The notes beneath the pieces were generated by a model that saw nothing but the letters and a program-made list of their open reading frames with translations, was not told the DNA's origin and searched no databases. From NCBI GenBank assembly GCA_041576975.1, contig JBFGJY010000054.1:1-17091 (forward strand): a stretch of DNA of 17,091 bases. Direction: 5' to 3'. This DNA is from JBFGJY01 sp041576975 (GTDB lineage: Bacteria > Pseudomonadota > Gammaproteobacteria > UBA4575). A program made the position numbers and the translations under genes. This document shows positions 1 to 6,189 of this stretch, piece after piece (the stretch's first letter is position 1; each line of letters starts with the position of its first letter).

Positions 1-441
1 GAATCTCACATACAATTTTGATAGCAAATGATTTATACCTAAGCAGTGATACATTTTAAGCATGTTTTTAACTAAGCTATGAACACTAGCTTTGGTCAAG
101 ACGAATAACAGTAGTGACTGTTGTAAGCTGTATAAAAATGAATGTTGATCTCGTGTGATTTCACGACCCGCATCTAGAATTTTTTCGTATTTCACATTCG
201 CAGGGCAAACTGCCTGACAGGTCATGCAACCCAAACATTGGTCAAGGTGCTTTACTAATATTGGGCTTGGATTTAATTTACCTTCATGTAAAGCACGCAC
301 CAGTGCGATGCGCCCACGTGGAGACTCGGCCTCGTTTTTTGCGATAATATAGGTTGGACAATGCGGCAAACATAGTCCACACATTACACATTGATCTGCC
401 GCATCAATGATTTCTTGATTTTTAGGGCTTGTAGTCAGCAT
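1..441 (-). CDS. (Fe-S)-binding oxidoreductase subunit, GlcF/HdrD-like (partial, N-terminal 147 residues)
   Basis: The minus-strand frame is open from an ATG at 441-439 to the window edge with no stop, so the gene continues outside the window. Near residues 18-28 it has CVMCGLCLPHCP, and further on CLGCMTCQAVCP. These are two CxxCxxCxxxCP ferredoxin motifs that each bind a 4Fe-4S cluster. Between them lies ESPRGRIALVRAL, typical of the iron-sulfur subunit of glycolate oxidase (GlcF) and related heterodisulfide-reductase-like proteins. Such subunits pass electrons from a flavoprotein dehydrogenase towards the quinone pool. The CCG-type C-terminal domains expected in this family would lie outside the window, so GlcF cannot be separated from other members. 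A purine-rich AAGAAGAG abuts the ATG. The gene diverges from the ferredoxin-like gene at 557. Confidence 0.85.
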   Translation of the reverse strand, partial: MLTTSPKNQEIIDAADQCVMCGLCLPHCPTYIIAKNEAESPRGRIALVRALHEGKLNPSPILVKHLDQCLGCMTCQAVCPANVKYEKILDAGREITRDQHSFLYSLQQSLLLFVLTKASVHSLVKNMLKMYHCLGINHLLSKLYVRF

Positions 442-473
442 CTCTTCTTAGGTATCTGTATACAATGGCGATG

Positions 474-490
474 GCTCACATGAAGTGAGC
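474..490. repeat. Inverted repeat between divergent Fe-S genes
   Basis: GCTCAC (474-479) and GTGAGC (485-490) form a perfect 6-bp inverted repeat around a 5-nt spacer. It lies in the 115-bp gap between the divergent Fe-S subunit gene and the ferredoxin-like gene. It could be an operator or a small hairpin in the ferredoxin 5' leader. The sequence alone does not decide, and a 6-bp repeat can arise by chance. Confidence 0.3.
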
Positions 491-544
491 TGGAGTCAAA
501 GCCTTGGTACAATTTTTTCATCGCATCAATTGCTAGTTTGCCCT

Positions 545-550
545 AGGGAG
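545..550 (+). promoter_or_regulatory. Ribosome binding site of the ferredoxin-like gene
   Basis: AGGGAG sits 6 nt before the ATG at 557. This fixes the start there rather than at the in-frame GTG at 485, which has no comparable site and would add 24 residues unlike the family. Confidence 0.7.
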
Positions 551-556
551 TTTGAT

Positions 557-862
557 ATGTCCTTTTACAAACGCCACCTTTTTATGTGCGTGAATCAACG
601 CGAAGATAAAAATTGTTGCCAAAATCATGGTGCATCACAACTTCGCACCTATGCCAAGGATAAAACCAAGGAATTGGGTATCGCTGGACAAGGCGGGGTG
701 CGCGTCAATCAGGCCGGCTGTATGGATCGCTGTGATGAAGGGCCGGTTGCCGTAGTCTACCCTGACGGCGTGTGGTACACCTATAAAGACGAGAATGATT
801 TGGATGAGATTATTACGAAACACTTAATGAATGGTGAAATTGTTGAGCGCTTGAAGATTTAA
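557..862 (+). CDS. (2Fe-2S) ferredoxin domain-containing protein, thioredoxin-like fold
   Basis: The 101-residue product has the cysteine layout of small thioredoxin-like 2Fe-2S ferredoxins related to NuoE. C11 and C20/C21 lie in the N-terminal half, and C55 and C59 form the CxxxC motif of GCMDRCDEGP. The following PDGVWY and acidic C-terminal helix also fit. It is probably a soluble cytoplasmic electron carrier, but its partner is unknown. The start at 557 is chosen from the upstream AGGGAG and from the conserved opening MSFYKRHLFMCVNQR. The gene sits directly upstream of rplM but is separated from it by about 290 nt containing a terminator-like hairpin, so co-transcription with the ribosomal genes is doubtful. 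C20 and C21 are adjacent, and which of them binds the cluster cannot be told from sequence. Confidence 0.85.
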   Translation: MSFYKRHLFMCVNQREDKNCCQNHGASQLRTYAKDKTKELGIAGQGGVRVNQAGCMDRCDEGPVAVVYPDGVWYTYKDENDLDEIITKHLMNGEIVERLKI

Positions 863-939
863 AAAGTTGCAAAATATCTACTTAGAGACATCTACCGGCA
901 GATTCGCAACATTTAGCCGAAAATACACAAGTAAATTAG

Positions 940-968
940 TTGACAATAATACAAATATATTAGAAGAT
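940..968 (+). promoter_or_regulatory. Possible promoter of the rplM-rpsI transcript
   Basis: A perfect -35 hexamer TTGACA lies at 940-945. At the 17-nt spacing the -10 position is GAAGAT (963-968), a poor match; a tatatt lies closer but with too short a spacer. It would give rplM a leader of roughly 180 nt carrying both hairpins described below. The -35 is convincing, the -10 is not. Confidence 0.35.
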
Positions 969-1008
969 ACAAATATTCTGATGGTTTAATAGCTTTCAGA
1001 ACTCCTCC

Positions 1009-1025
1009 ATCTACTTCTGGTAGAT
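1009..1025 (+). promoter_or_regulatory. First leader hairpin before rplM
   Basis: ATCTAC (1009-1014) and GTAGAT (1020-1025) pair perfectly over 6 bp with a 5-nt loop TTCTG. The hairpin stands 8 nt before the terminator-like hairpin at 1034. It could be part of a regulatory leader for ribosomal proteins L13 and S9 or part of a compound terminator. Confidence 0.35.
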
Positions 1026-1033
1026 CATTTATT

Positions 1034-1066
1034 AAGCGCGGGTTGCAAGATTTCGCGCTTTTTTTT
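1034..1066 (+). terminator. Intrinsic terminator or attenuator upstream of rplM
   Basis: AAGCGCG (1034-1040) pairs with CGCGCTT (1054-1060), leaving a 13-nt loop, and is followed by an unbroken run of T to 1066. This is a typical rho-independent terminator. It lies 172 nt after the ferredoxin-like stop and 89 nt before rplM. It either ends ferredoxin transcription or attenuates the rplM operon if transcription starts near 970. Confidence 0.7.
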
Positions 1067-1155
1067 GCTTAGATAAAACGATTACCTTGTAAGCATAAGA
1101 TTTGTTCGATAGTATTTCGCGCCTCTCCAAACGACCAAAAGATATTCACTAAAGC

Positions 1156-1584
1156 ATGCCCACAGCAAGTGCCAAACCTGCAGAAGTACAGCGAGACTGG
1201 TATCTCGTCGACGCCACCGATAAAATCTTAGGTCGGTTGGCAAGTGAAGTCGCCAAGCGACTAAAAGGTAAGCACAAACCTATCTATACTCCACATGTGG
1301 ACACTGGTGATTGTATTGTTGTAATCAATGCTGAAAAGGTACGGGTTACAGGTAATAAACTTGATGACAAAATGTATCACCGCTATACAGGCTATGTTGG
1401 TAATCTCAAGTCCAATAATCTGCGAGTAATGTTGACCAAGCATCCCGAACGTGTCATAGAAAACGCAGTCAAAGGGATGTTGCCTAAAAATCCATTAGGG
1501 CGTGCAATGTTTCGTAAATTGAAGGTCTACAAGGGCCCTGAGCATAAACATGCGGCACAACAGCCACAAGTGTTGGAACTTTAA
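1156..1584 (+). CDS. rplM: 50S ribosomal protein L13
   Basis: The 142-residue product equals the usual bacterial L13 length and is co-linear with E. coli L13. Recognisable segments are RDWYLVDATDKILGRLAS near the N-terminus, YTPHVDTGDCIVVINAEKV in the middle, and VKGMLPKNPLGRAMFRKLKVY followed by HAAQQPQ at the C-terminus. L13 binds 23S rRNA early in large-subunit assembly. The start is set by family length and the MPTASAKPAEVQRDW opening; no clear Shine-Dalgarno sequence precedes it. rpsI follows after 4 nt, the standard L13-S9 operon. In E. coli this operon is known to be autoregulated by L13 through its leader, and the leader here has two hairpins that could serve that role. Confidence 0.98.
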   Translation: MPTASAKPAEVQRDWYLVDATDKILGRLASEVAKRLKGKHKPIYTPHVDTGDCIVVINAEKVRVTGNKLDDKMYHRYTGYVGNLKSNNLRVMLTKHPERVIENAVKGMLPKNPLGRAMFRKLKVYKGPEHKHAAQQPQVLEL

Positions 1585-1588
1585 CAAT

Positions 1589-1981
1589 ATGGCAAAAGAT
1601 CAATTTTATGGTACGGGTCGCAGAAAGAGCTCTACAGCACGAGTCTATCTGCGTCAAGGTTCAGGCAATATTACGATTAATATGCGCACCCTAGATCGTT
1701 ATTTTGGGCGTGAAACTTCGCGCATGATAATTCGCCAACCTCTTGAGGTATCCGATTTATCGAATAATTTTGATATTGATATCAAAGTCAAAGGAGGGGG
1801 TTCAAATGGCCAAGCGGGCGCTATTCAACTTGGTATTGCGCGTGCATTGTTGCAATACGATGAGGAGTTGCGATCGCCATTGCGTCAAAATGGATTCCTT
1901 ACACGTGATGCACGTGAAGTAGAGCGTAAAAAAGTCGGTCTACGCAAAGCGCGAAAGAAAGAGCAATATTCTAAGCGTTAA
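1589..1981 (+). CDS. rpsI: 30S ribosomal protein S9
   Basis: The 130-residue product matches the E. coli S9 length. It opens MAKDQFYGTGRRKSSTARVY, carries the GGGSNGQAGAIQLGIARAL core and ends in KKVGLRKARKKEQYSKR. The lysine/arginine-rich tail of S9 reaches into the ribosomal P site, where its last arginine contacts tRNA. An upstream in-frame ATG at 1550 lies inside rplM and would add 13 residues foreign to the family, so 1589 is chosen. The gene is 4 nt behind rplM and probably translationally coupled. No clear intrinsic terminator follows it. The petABC or sspA genes often found after rpsI in gammaproteobacteria are absent. Confidence 0.98.
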   Translation: MAKDQFYGTGRRKSSTARVYLRQGSGNITINMRTLDRYFGRETSRMIIRQPLEVSDLSNNFDIDIKVKGGGSNGQAGAIQLGIARALLQYDEELRSPLRQNGFLTRDAREVERKKVGLRKARKKEQYSKR

Positions 1982-2129
1982 TCCATTTCTTCTTTGTGGT
2001 AGTTACTTACTCAAGAGCTATTTCCATATTGAATACATTTGTGTGTACAAATCTTATGCTATCGTAATGCTATTAAACTTTAAATTTTTTATTTGGGATC
2101 GTTTCAATCCCTTTCATGTTTATTGAAAT

Positions 2130-2516
2130 ATGTCAGTCCAATTCACAGAATTAGAAAAATCTGTATTAGAACAATTTATTTCTGGCAATGATATAGATTC
2201 TAAACGTCTACGCTTACAGCTGGCAGTGTTGAGAATAGAGTCACGTGAATACACAGATGTAGGGTTTAAGACTTTTTTTTCTTTACCTTCTTATGTACCG
2301 GCACTAAGTGAAGATTTTGATGAAAATCAAGCTAATGTTTATGCAGATCATCCACAAGCGCCAGCAGGGGCTGGTTTTTTATTGCAGACTGAAAATGGCA
2401 GAATCAAAAGTTTGGATGGGCATGTATTTGTAGGTAAATGGCCTATAGACGAATCCGAGTTTCGTGTATTAAAACTCAACTACTCTCTAACTAATCCAAA
2501 AGTAGAAGCGGTTTAA
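2130..2516 (+). CDS. Uncharacterised 128-residue protein
   Basis: I do not assign a function. The predicted protein is soluble, with no signal peptide or membrane segment. The N-terminal third is helical (FTELEKSVLEQFISG, then a charged RLRLQLAVLRIESREYTDVGF segment). The C-terminal half contains GAGFLLQTENGRIKSLDGHVF followed by KWPIDESEF. From memory this resembles a scattered family of small uncharacterised proteobacterial proteins whose C-terminus reads roughly LEGYtyGexWP. It lies alone behind rpsI after a 148-nt AT-rich gap and before a GNAT gene, at the start of the apparently accessory stretch. A role such as an immunity or stress protein would be guesswork. The ATG at 2130 has no strong Shine-Dalgarno sequence; the start is chosen because the LEKSVLEQ helix is usually N-terminal in such proteins. 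Confidence 0.65.
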   Translation: MSVQFTELEKSVLEQFISGNDIDSKRLRLQLAVLRIESREYTDVGFKTFFSLPSYVPALSEDFDENQANVYADHPQAPAGAGFLLQTENGRIKSLDGHVFVGKWPIDESEFRVLKLNYSLTNPKVEAV

Positions 2517-2607
2517 GTATTAATCTGCTGAATTCCTAATTGATGTTCTTTAGCTGTAAAGCTTGAGTTATGAGCATCAGTAATTATTTTAAAAAGAATT
2601 ACTTGCA

Positions 2608-3204
2608 ATGAGTATTAAGTACTTATCTGCTCAAAAGCAAGATTGCATTGAGATCGCAAAATGGATTAATTCAGTAGGTCATGGGCATATTGAATACTTA
2701 TACGATGGATTAACTCCTGGCCGTATGGCGTTAGAACATTTGGCCTTTATATTGCAGGAGGATGAAAATTATTCTTACAAAAATGTAGATTTGGCCAAAG
2801 ATGGTTCAATAATAGCTGGACTGGCATTTTCATATGCCGCTGATTTAAATGTAATTACACCAGAAATTAAATCTTTTCTATCCAAGGATCGTATTGAGTG
2901 GTTAAGTTATTTTTCTGAAAATATAGTCAATAATAGTTGGTATATCAACACATTAGGTGTTGCAAAGGAATTACGCCGGCAAGGTATCGCAAAAAAATTA
3001 CTCAATCAAGCATCTCTAAGGGCATTGAAAAATGGATTTCAGTGTTTAAGCTTGCATGTTTATGAAGACAACAATACGGCAATTGAATTGTATGAATCTT
3101 TTGGATTTGTAATAGAAAAAAGAGTGAATTTAACAAGGCACCCATTTTTTGAAACAAGAAATCTATCTGCAAATATTTTGATGAAATGTGAGCTTCCTGC
3201 CTAA
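2608..3204 (+). CDS. GNAT family N-acetyltransferase
   Basis: The 198-residue protein has a C-terminal GNAT acetyltransferase domain. The acetyl-CoA pyrophosphate loop is NTLGVAKELRRQGIAKKLL (residues 114-132, RRQGIA at 123-128). The following helix and strand read LRALKNGFQCLSLHVYEDN, and the family's terminal motif is N156-TAIELYESFGF (to about 167). The N-terminal 90 residues probably form the substrate-recognition part and show no specific match. Such enzymes transfer the acetyl group of acetyl-CoA to an amine on a small molecule or protein; the acceptor cannot be told. It stands alone on the plus strand, 91 nt after the uncharacterised gene, with a weak AAAAAGAA in place of a clear ribosome-binding site. 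Confidence 0.88.
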   Translation: MSIKYLSAQKQDCIEIAKWINSVGHGHIEYLYDGLTPGRMALEHLAFILQEDENYSYKNVDLAKDGSIIAGLAFSYAADLNVITPEIKSFLSKDRIEWLSYFSENIVNNSWYINTLGVAKELRRQGIAKKLLNQASLRALKNGFQCLSLHVYEDNNTAIELYESFGFVIEKRVNLTRHPFFETRNLSANILMKCELPA

Positions 3205-3267
3205 TTAAATTAAAAAATATATCGTGTTAGCTATGCTAATGCTGTGGTAAAAATTTAAAAGAATGTA

Positions 3268-3381
3268 ATGAACAGTACCTTGGCAGTGAGCTATCTCTTA
3301 TTGAAAACTATATTTACATGCATTGTAATGCTTATGTTAATTCTGTTTCATGATATAGGATTAATTTTTATTTGTGACTAA
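3268..3381 (+). CDS. Possible 37-residue hydrophobic peptide
   Basis: An ATG at 3268 opens 37 codons that are almost entirely hydrophobic (LLLKTIFTCIVMLMLILFHD, then IGLIFICD), enough for one membrane-spanning helix. Its last 8 nt overlap the GTG start of the next small ORF, an arrangement that would allow translational coupling. There is only a weak AAAAGAA upstream, and an ORF this short in AT-rich DNA can arise by chance. I do not recognise a family. Confidence 0.25.
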   Translation: MNSTLAVSYLLLKTIFTCIVMLMLILFHDIGLIFICD

Positions 3382-3553
3382 AATTTTTAAAAAAAGTCTC
3401 TATATAACTTTAAGTATTCTATTAATTGTAATACTTATGGTTCTATTTGGTGGTCCAATATTAAATAAAATAAATGCGTATCGCGAAAATGTATTGCAAC
3501 AATCAGAAGAGGAATGTACAAAAGATGATGCTCCATTTTGGTGTAATCTTTAA
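3374..3553 (+). CDS. Small single-pass membrane protein, 59 residues
   Basis: A GTG at 3374 begins 59 codons ending in TAA at 3551. The product has a basic N-terminus (MTKIFKKS), a long hydrophobic helix at about residues 9-27 (LYITLSILLIVILMVLFGG), and a charged C-terminal tail with two cysteines (EEECTKDDAPFWCNL, C48 and C57). The positive-inside rule predicts the N-terminus in the cytoplasm and the tail in the periplasm, where the cysteines could form a disulfide. An in-frame stop lies just upstream, so GTG is the only possible start before the helix. The next gene begins 7 nt later. The coding assignment rests on this ordered layout and the tight packing. The family is unknown. Confidence 0.5.
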   Translation: MTKIFKKSLYITLSILLIVILMVLFGGPILNKINAYRENVLQQSEEECTKDDAPFWCNL

Positions 3554-3560
3554 GTTTAAA

Positions 3561-3953
3561 ATGAAAAAGGCTATTAAAATAATTCAGATATTAATACTGG
3601 CGATACTCATATCGTGTTCATCGCCTGCGATAGCGGAAGTATATGGGGGTGGGTATTGGGAGGCGATTGGATTAGGCAATATGCCATGCAAAGATTTCTT
3701 AGCCAAAACTAAGGATGCGGCTTATAAGGAACTTGGCGCGGTTTGGCTTTCTGGATTTATGTCTGGTGTAAATTTTACTTCTAGTGATGTATATGACATC
3801 ACTTGGGGAGAAGATATATATACGCTAACAGAGCTAGTGATCACTCGCTGTAAGTTGCAACCTGAAATGCTTTTATCAGATATTGCTACTGAAATAGTTT
3901 ATACGCGCTATTTAGACAAAAACTACACCGCCACAAAAGACGTCAAAAACTAA
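3561..3953 (+). CDS. Secreted protein of about 130 residues, possibly Rap1a/HdeA-like
   Basis: The start at 3561 (MKKAIKIIQILILAILISC) gives a standard signal peptide. An upstream start at 3474 would bury this sequence behind 29 residues and overlap the preceding small gene. Cleavage could occur after SPAIA by signal peptidase I. LISC at the end of the hydrophobic stretch could instead be a lipobox, which would make it a lipoprotein. The mature part has a cysteine in GNMPCKDFL, a WLSGFMSGVNF segment, and a second cysteine in VITRCKLQPEMLLSDIATEIV. This WxxGxxxGxN plus C-x-x-x-P layout recalls small helical periplasmic proteins such as the Rap1a/HdeA-like group, with the two cysteines bridged. 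That is a fold-level inference. The gene follows the 59-residue membrane protein by 7 nt and is probably co-expressed with it. Confidence 0.65.
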   Translation: MKKAIKIIQILILAILISCSSPAIAEVYGGGYWEAIGLGNMPCKDFLAKTKDAAYKELGAVWLSGFMSGVNFTSSDVYDITWGEDIYTLTELVITRCKLQPEMLLSDIATEIVYTRYLDKNYTATKDVKN

Positions 3954-4020
3954 ATTATTTTTCACAGGTAACTAAATAATTAATTATGTACTAGCTTGAG
4001 GTATATTCTGTAAACATTTA

Positions 4021-4779
4021 ATGGCTAAAATTCGTGATAAAAATGCTCGGTCACTTGCAGAAAATTTACTGATTCGAGAATATTTTAATAATAAAAAAAA
4101 TGGATTTTTTGTTGAGGTAGGTGCTAATGATCCAACTCATCATGGTTCGCAAACTTGGCACTTAGAACAAAATCTTCAGTGGACTGGTGTTCTAGTAGAA
4201 CCCATACCGCATTTAGCTGAGAAATGCAGAGAGCATCGCCCCAAGGCTAAAGTCTTTGAATGTGCATGCGTTAAGAAAAACGATGCACAAACAATTACCT
4301 TATTCATACCCTACGATCTTGAAGATACTCACGAAATATATTCACGCTCGGCAATAGGGGTGAATATCGATGATGGAAGGTTTACGCAACACAAAAAAAT
4401 TGTTGTTGAAGCGCGTACTTTAAATTCAATCTTAAAAGAAGCTGAGGTTAAAAATATAGATTTGCTATCTATTGATGTAGAAGGTGCAGAATTAGAAGTA
4501 TTGTTAGGGATTGATTTAAATAAATATAGTCCAGGTTTAATTCTATTAGAAGACAAACACCTTTATCTAACAAAACATCGATATCTAAAAAAAAATGGCT
4601 ATCGCTTAGTAAAGCGTACAAGGCAGAATTGTTGGTATGTTCCTAAAGGGGCAAAACGTCCTCCACAATCATTGATTGAAAAACTTCGTCTTTTCAAAAG
4701 AATGTATATTAGTATTTGGAGTAAAAAGTTGATGTTTAGTCTGCGACACAACACCTTAAAGCCATTTCAACATATGTAA
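4021..4779 (+). CDS. FkbM family SAM-dependent methyltransferase
   Basis: The 252-residue protein carries the FkbM methyltransferase signatures. FFVEVGAND (residues 29-37) is the SAM-binding glycine loop. The acidic end of the second strand is GVLVEPIPH (E60), and LLSIDVEGAELEVLLG (148-163) is the conserved post-motif. Members methylate hydroxyl groups of sugars, polysaccharides or secondary metabolites using S-adenosylmethionine in the cytoplasm. The C-terminal 60 residues are strongly basic (KLRLFKRMYI, WSKKLMFSLR) and may contact the membrane or an anionic acceptor. No complete glycosyltransferase is next to it, but a C-terminal fragment resembling one lies at 6028-6141. This suggests the gene came with a glycan locus. 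It converges on the dipeptidase gene with a 16-nt gap and no visible terminator. Confidence 0.88.
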   Translation: MAKIRDKNARSLAENLLIREYFNNKKNGFFVEVGANDPTHHGSQTWHLEQNLQWTGVLVEPIPHLAEKCREHRPKAKVFECACVKKNDAQTITLFIPYDLEDTHEIYSRSAIGVNIDDGRFTQHKKIVVEARTLNSILKEAEVKNIDLLSIDVEGAELEVLLGIDLNKYSPGLILLEDKHLYLTKHRYLKKNGYRLVKRTRQNCWYVPKGAKRPPQSLIEKLRLFKRMYISIWSKKLMFSLRHNTLKPFQHM

Positions 4780-4795
4780 CGAAAATACACCGCAA

Positions 4796-5989
4796 TTAAT
4801 CTTTACTATTAGGAAGGTGTTGTAAAAGTATGCGTGAGATATTTCCCCCCATAATCTTAAGTATTTGAGCTTCAGTGAAATCTGCTTTTATTAGTGAATT
4901 TGTAAGTTGTGCCATATCTGCGGCAGTAAATGGCACTTGTACGTTGCCATCGAAGTCCGATCCCAATGCAACGTAGTCTTCCCCGACGAGGTCTATGACA
5001 TATCTAATTGATCTTACGACTCCGGAGACATCTTTAGTGCAACTCGCAGCAGGCCAGAAACCGATACCAATTAAACCTCCAGAACTTGCGACTTGTAGAA
5101 TCTGATTGTCTGATAAATTGCGTGGTGATGATGAACATATTGCTTGTATACCTGTATGAGTAACCAGGATGGGGCGCGTGCTGAGCGCAAAAATATCTTC
5201 CATTAACTGTGGTGATGCATGGGCTAAATCAATAAGCATTTCAAGATCGTCCATGCGTTTTACAACTTTGCGACCAAATTCTGTAATCCCAGTTTTATTG
5301 ATTCCATGAGCAGATCCGCCTAACTCATTATCAAAAAAATGGGTAAATCCAATGATGCGAAAACCAGCATCAAATAATCGATCTACGTTATCAATATTTC
5401 CCTCTAGAGCATGCGCCCCTTCGAGACTGAGCAATCCTGCAGTTATCTCGGAAGTATTATTTCTGTGGTTTAAGTAGTCTTGAAATTCTTGTTTAGTTTT
5501 AATTATAAAAAATTTATGAGGCATTGTTTTTTCAACACGCCGTAATTTTTTTGCTTGGTACTCAGCGCGTTTGTATAGACTAAACCACGTTTGAGGCGGC
5601 CATCGTTGCGCTATGGCGAGAAGTGTAATGTTATCCGTCTCGTCTGTATTTCTTTTTAGATTTAGCCCTTTGGGTGTTTTCGTCACGACAGAAAAAACCT
5701 GTAAGCCTATATTCCCTTCAATCAGGCGTGGAATGTCGACATGTCCGTAGTTAGATCTTTTTGATAGGTCACGATTCCAAAGCAATGAATCGGCATGAAA
5801 TTCGGCTATGAATAAGGATTGGTGTAAAGATTTTACTCTTGTAGGGATGTCGGACTTTATGTTTGAAATAGCTATTCGGTTTCGAGATTTTTCTACATAA
5901 GGAGGTACAAATTCAAAAAAAACGATCACTCCAACTACTACGATCAATATAGTTCCAAAAGATCGATATTGTTTAAGTTTAAATTTCAA
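4796..5989 (-). CDS. Membrane-anchored dipeptidase, peptidase family M19
   Basis: The 397-residue protein has the zinc-site pattern of renal-type dipeptidases. It has HAD (H65, D67), SLEGAHAL (E190), IDLAHAS (H257), LVTHTG (H278) and LGSDFDG (D345). These enzymes cleave dipeptides, including D-containing ones, through a binuclear zinc centre. A hydrophobic helix at about residues 11-28 follows a basic N-terminus and has no signal peptidase site, so the catalytic domain is probably held in the periplasm by an N-terminal anchor. The start is TTG at 5989; an in-frame stop four codons upstream and the position of the helix leave no better choice. Between residues 105 and 180 there is a basic segment (KLRRVEKTMPHKFF) before the E190 motif. 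It stands alone on the minus strand, and its substrate is unknown. Confidence 0.9.
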   Translation of the reverse strand: MKFKLKQYRSFGTILIVVVGVIVFFEFVPPYVEKSRNRIAISNIKSDIPTRVKSLHQSLFIAEFHADSLLWNRDLSKRSNYGHVDIPRLIEGNIGLQVFSVVTKTPKGLNLKRNTDETDNITLLAIAQRWPPQTWFSLYKRAEYQAKKLRRVEKTMPHKFFIIKTKQEFQDYLNHRNNTSEITAGLLSLEGAHALEGNIDNVDRLFDAGFRIIGFTHFFDNELGGSAHGINKTGITEFGRKVVKRMDDLEMLIDLAHASPQLMEDIFALSTRPILVTHTGIQAICSSSPRNLSDNQILQVASSGGLIGIGFWPAASCTKDVSGVVRSIRYVIDLVGEDYVALGSDFDGNVQVPFTAADMAQLTNSLIKADFTEAQILKIMGGNISRILLQHLPNSKD

Positions 5990-6027
5990 ATTAGTGAGTT
6001 ATTCAGTGGCTGCGTAATCTTTTTTAA

Positions 6028-6141
6028 ATAATTTTGAATAAAGAAGGGTATAAATATGCACAAGAATGGCACCCCGAAGAGATGGCAAAAAGAATGACTG
6101 ATTTATACCATGGTCTGTTAGTAAATAAAGCTTGTATATAA
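6028..6141 (+). pseudogene. Remnant resembling the C-terminus of a GT4-type glycosyltransferase
   Basis: A short open frame follows a stop at 6025-6027 and ends at TAA 6139-6141. It encodes GYKYAQEWHPEEMAKRMTDL followed by YHGLLV. This has the form of the last helix of GT4-type glycosyltransferases, where the usual pattern is a G..y...f.pe.ma....Y..ll ending. No Rossmann domain, nucleotide-sugar motif or ATG start precedes it, so a complete enzyme is not encoded. I read it as the tail left by a deletion. The recognition is by pattern memory. A TTG-initiated 35-residue peptide from 6034 is the alternative. Confidence 0.45.
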
Positions 6142-6189
6142 AATCCACATCACGCATGCTGAGGAGAGTTATATTTCTATAAATTTTTA

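Noticed and set aside
485..556. Upstream GTG start extending the ferredoxin-like protein by 24 residues
   Set aside because: The extension has no family likeness, and AGGGAG stands 6 nt before the ATG at 557.
1067..1094. GCTTA...TAAGC stem upstream of rplM as a further leader hairpin
   Set aside because: Five base pairs across an 18-nt loop is too weak to separate from chance in AT-rich DNA.
2095..2111. GGGAT-cgtttca-ATCCC with a GTTTCAATCCC string resembling part of a CRISPR repeat
   Set aside because: It occurs once, with no repeated units or spacers around it. The 5-bp repeat is too weak to call a terminator.
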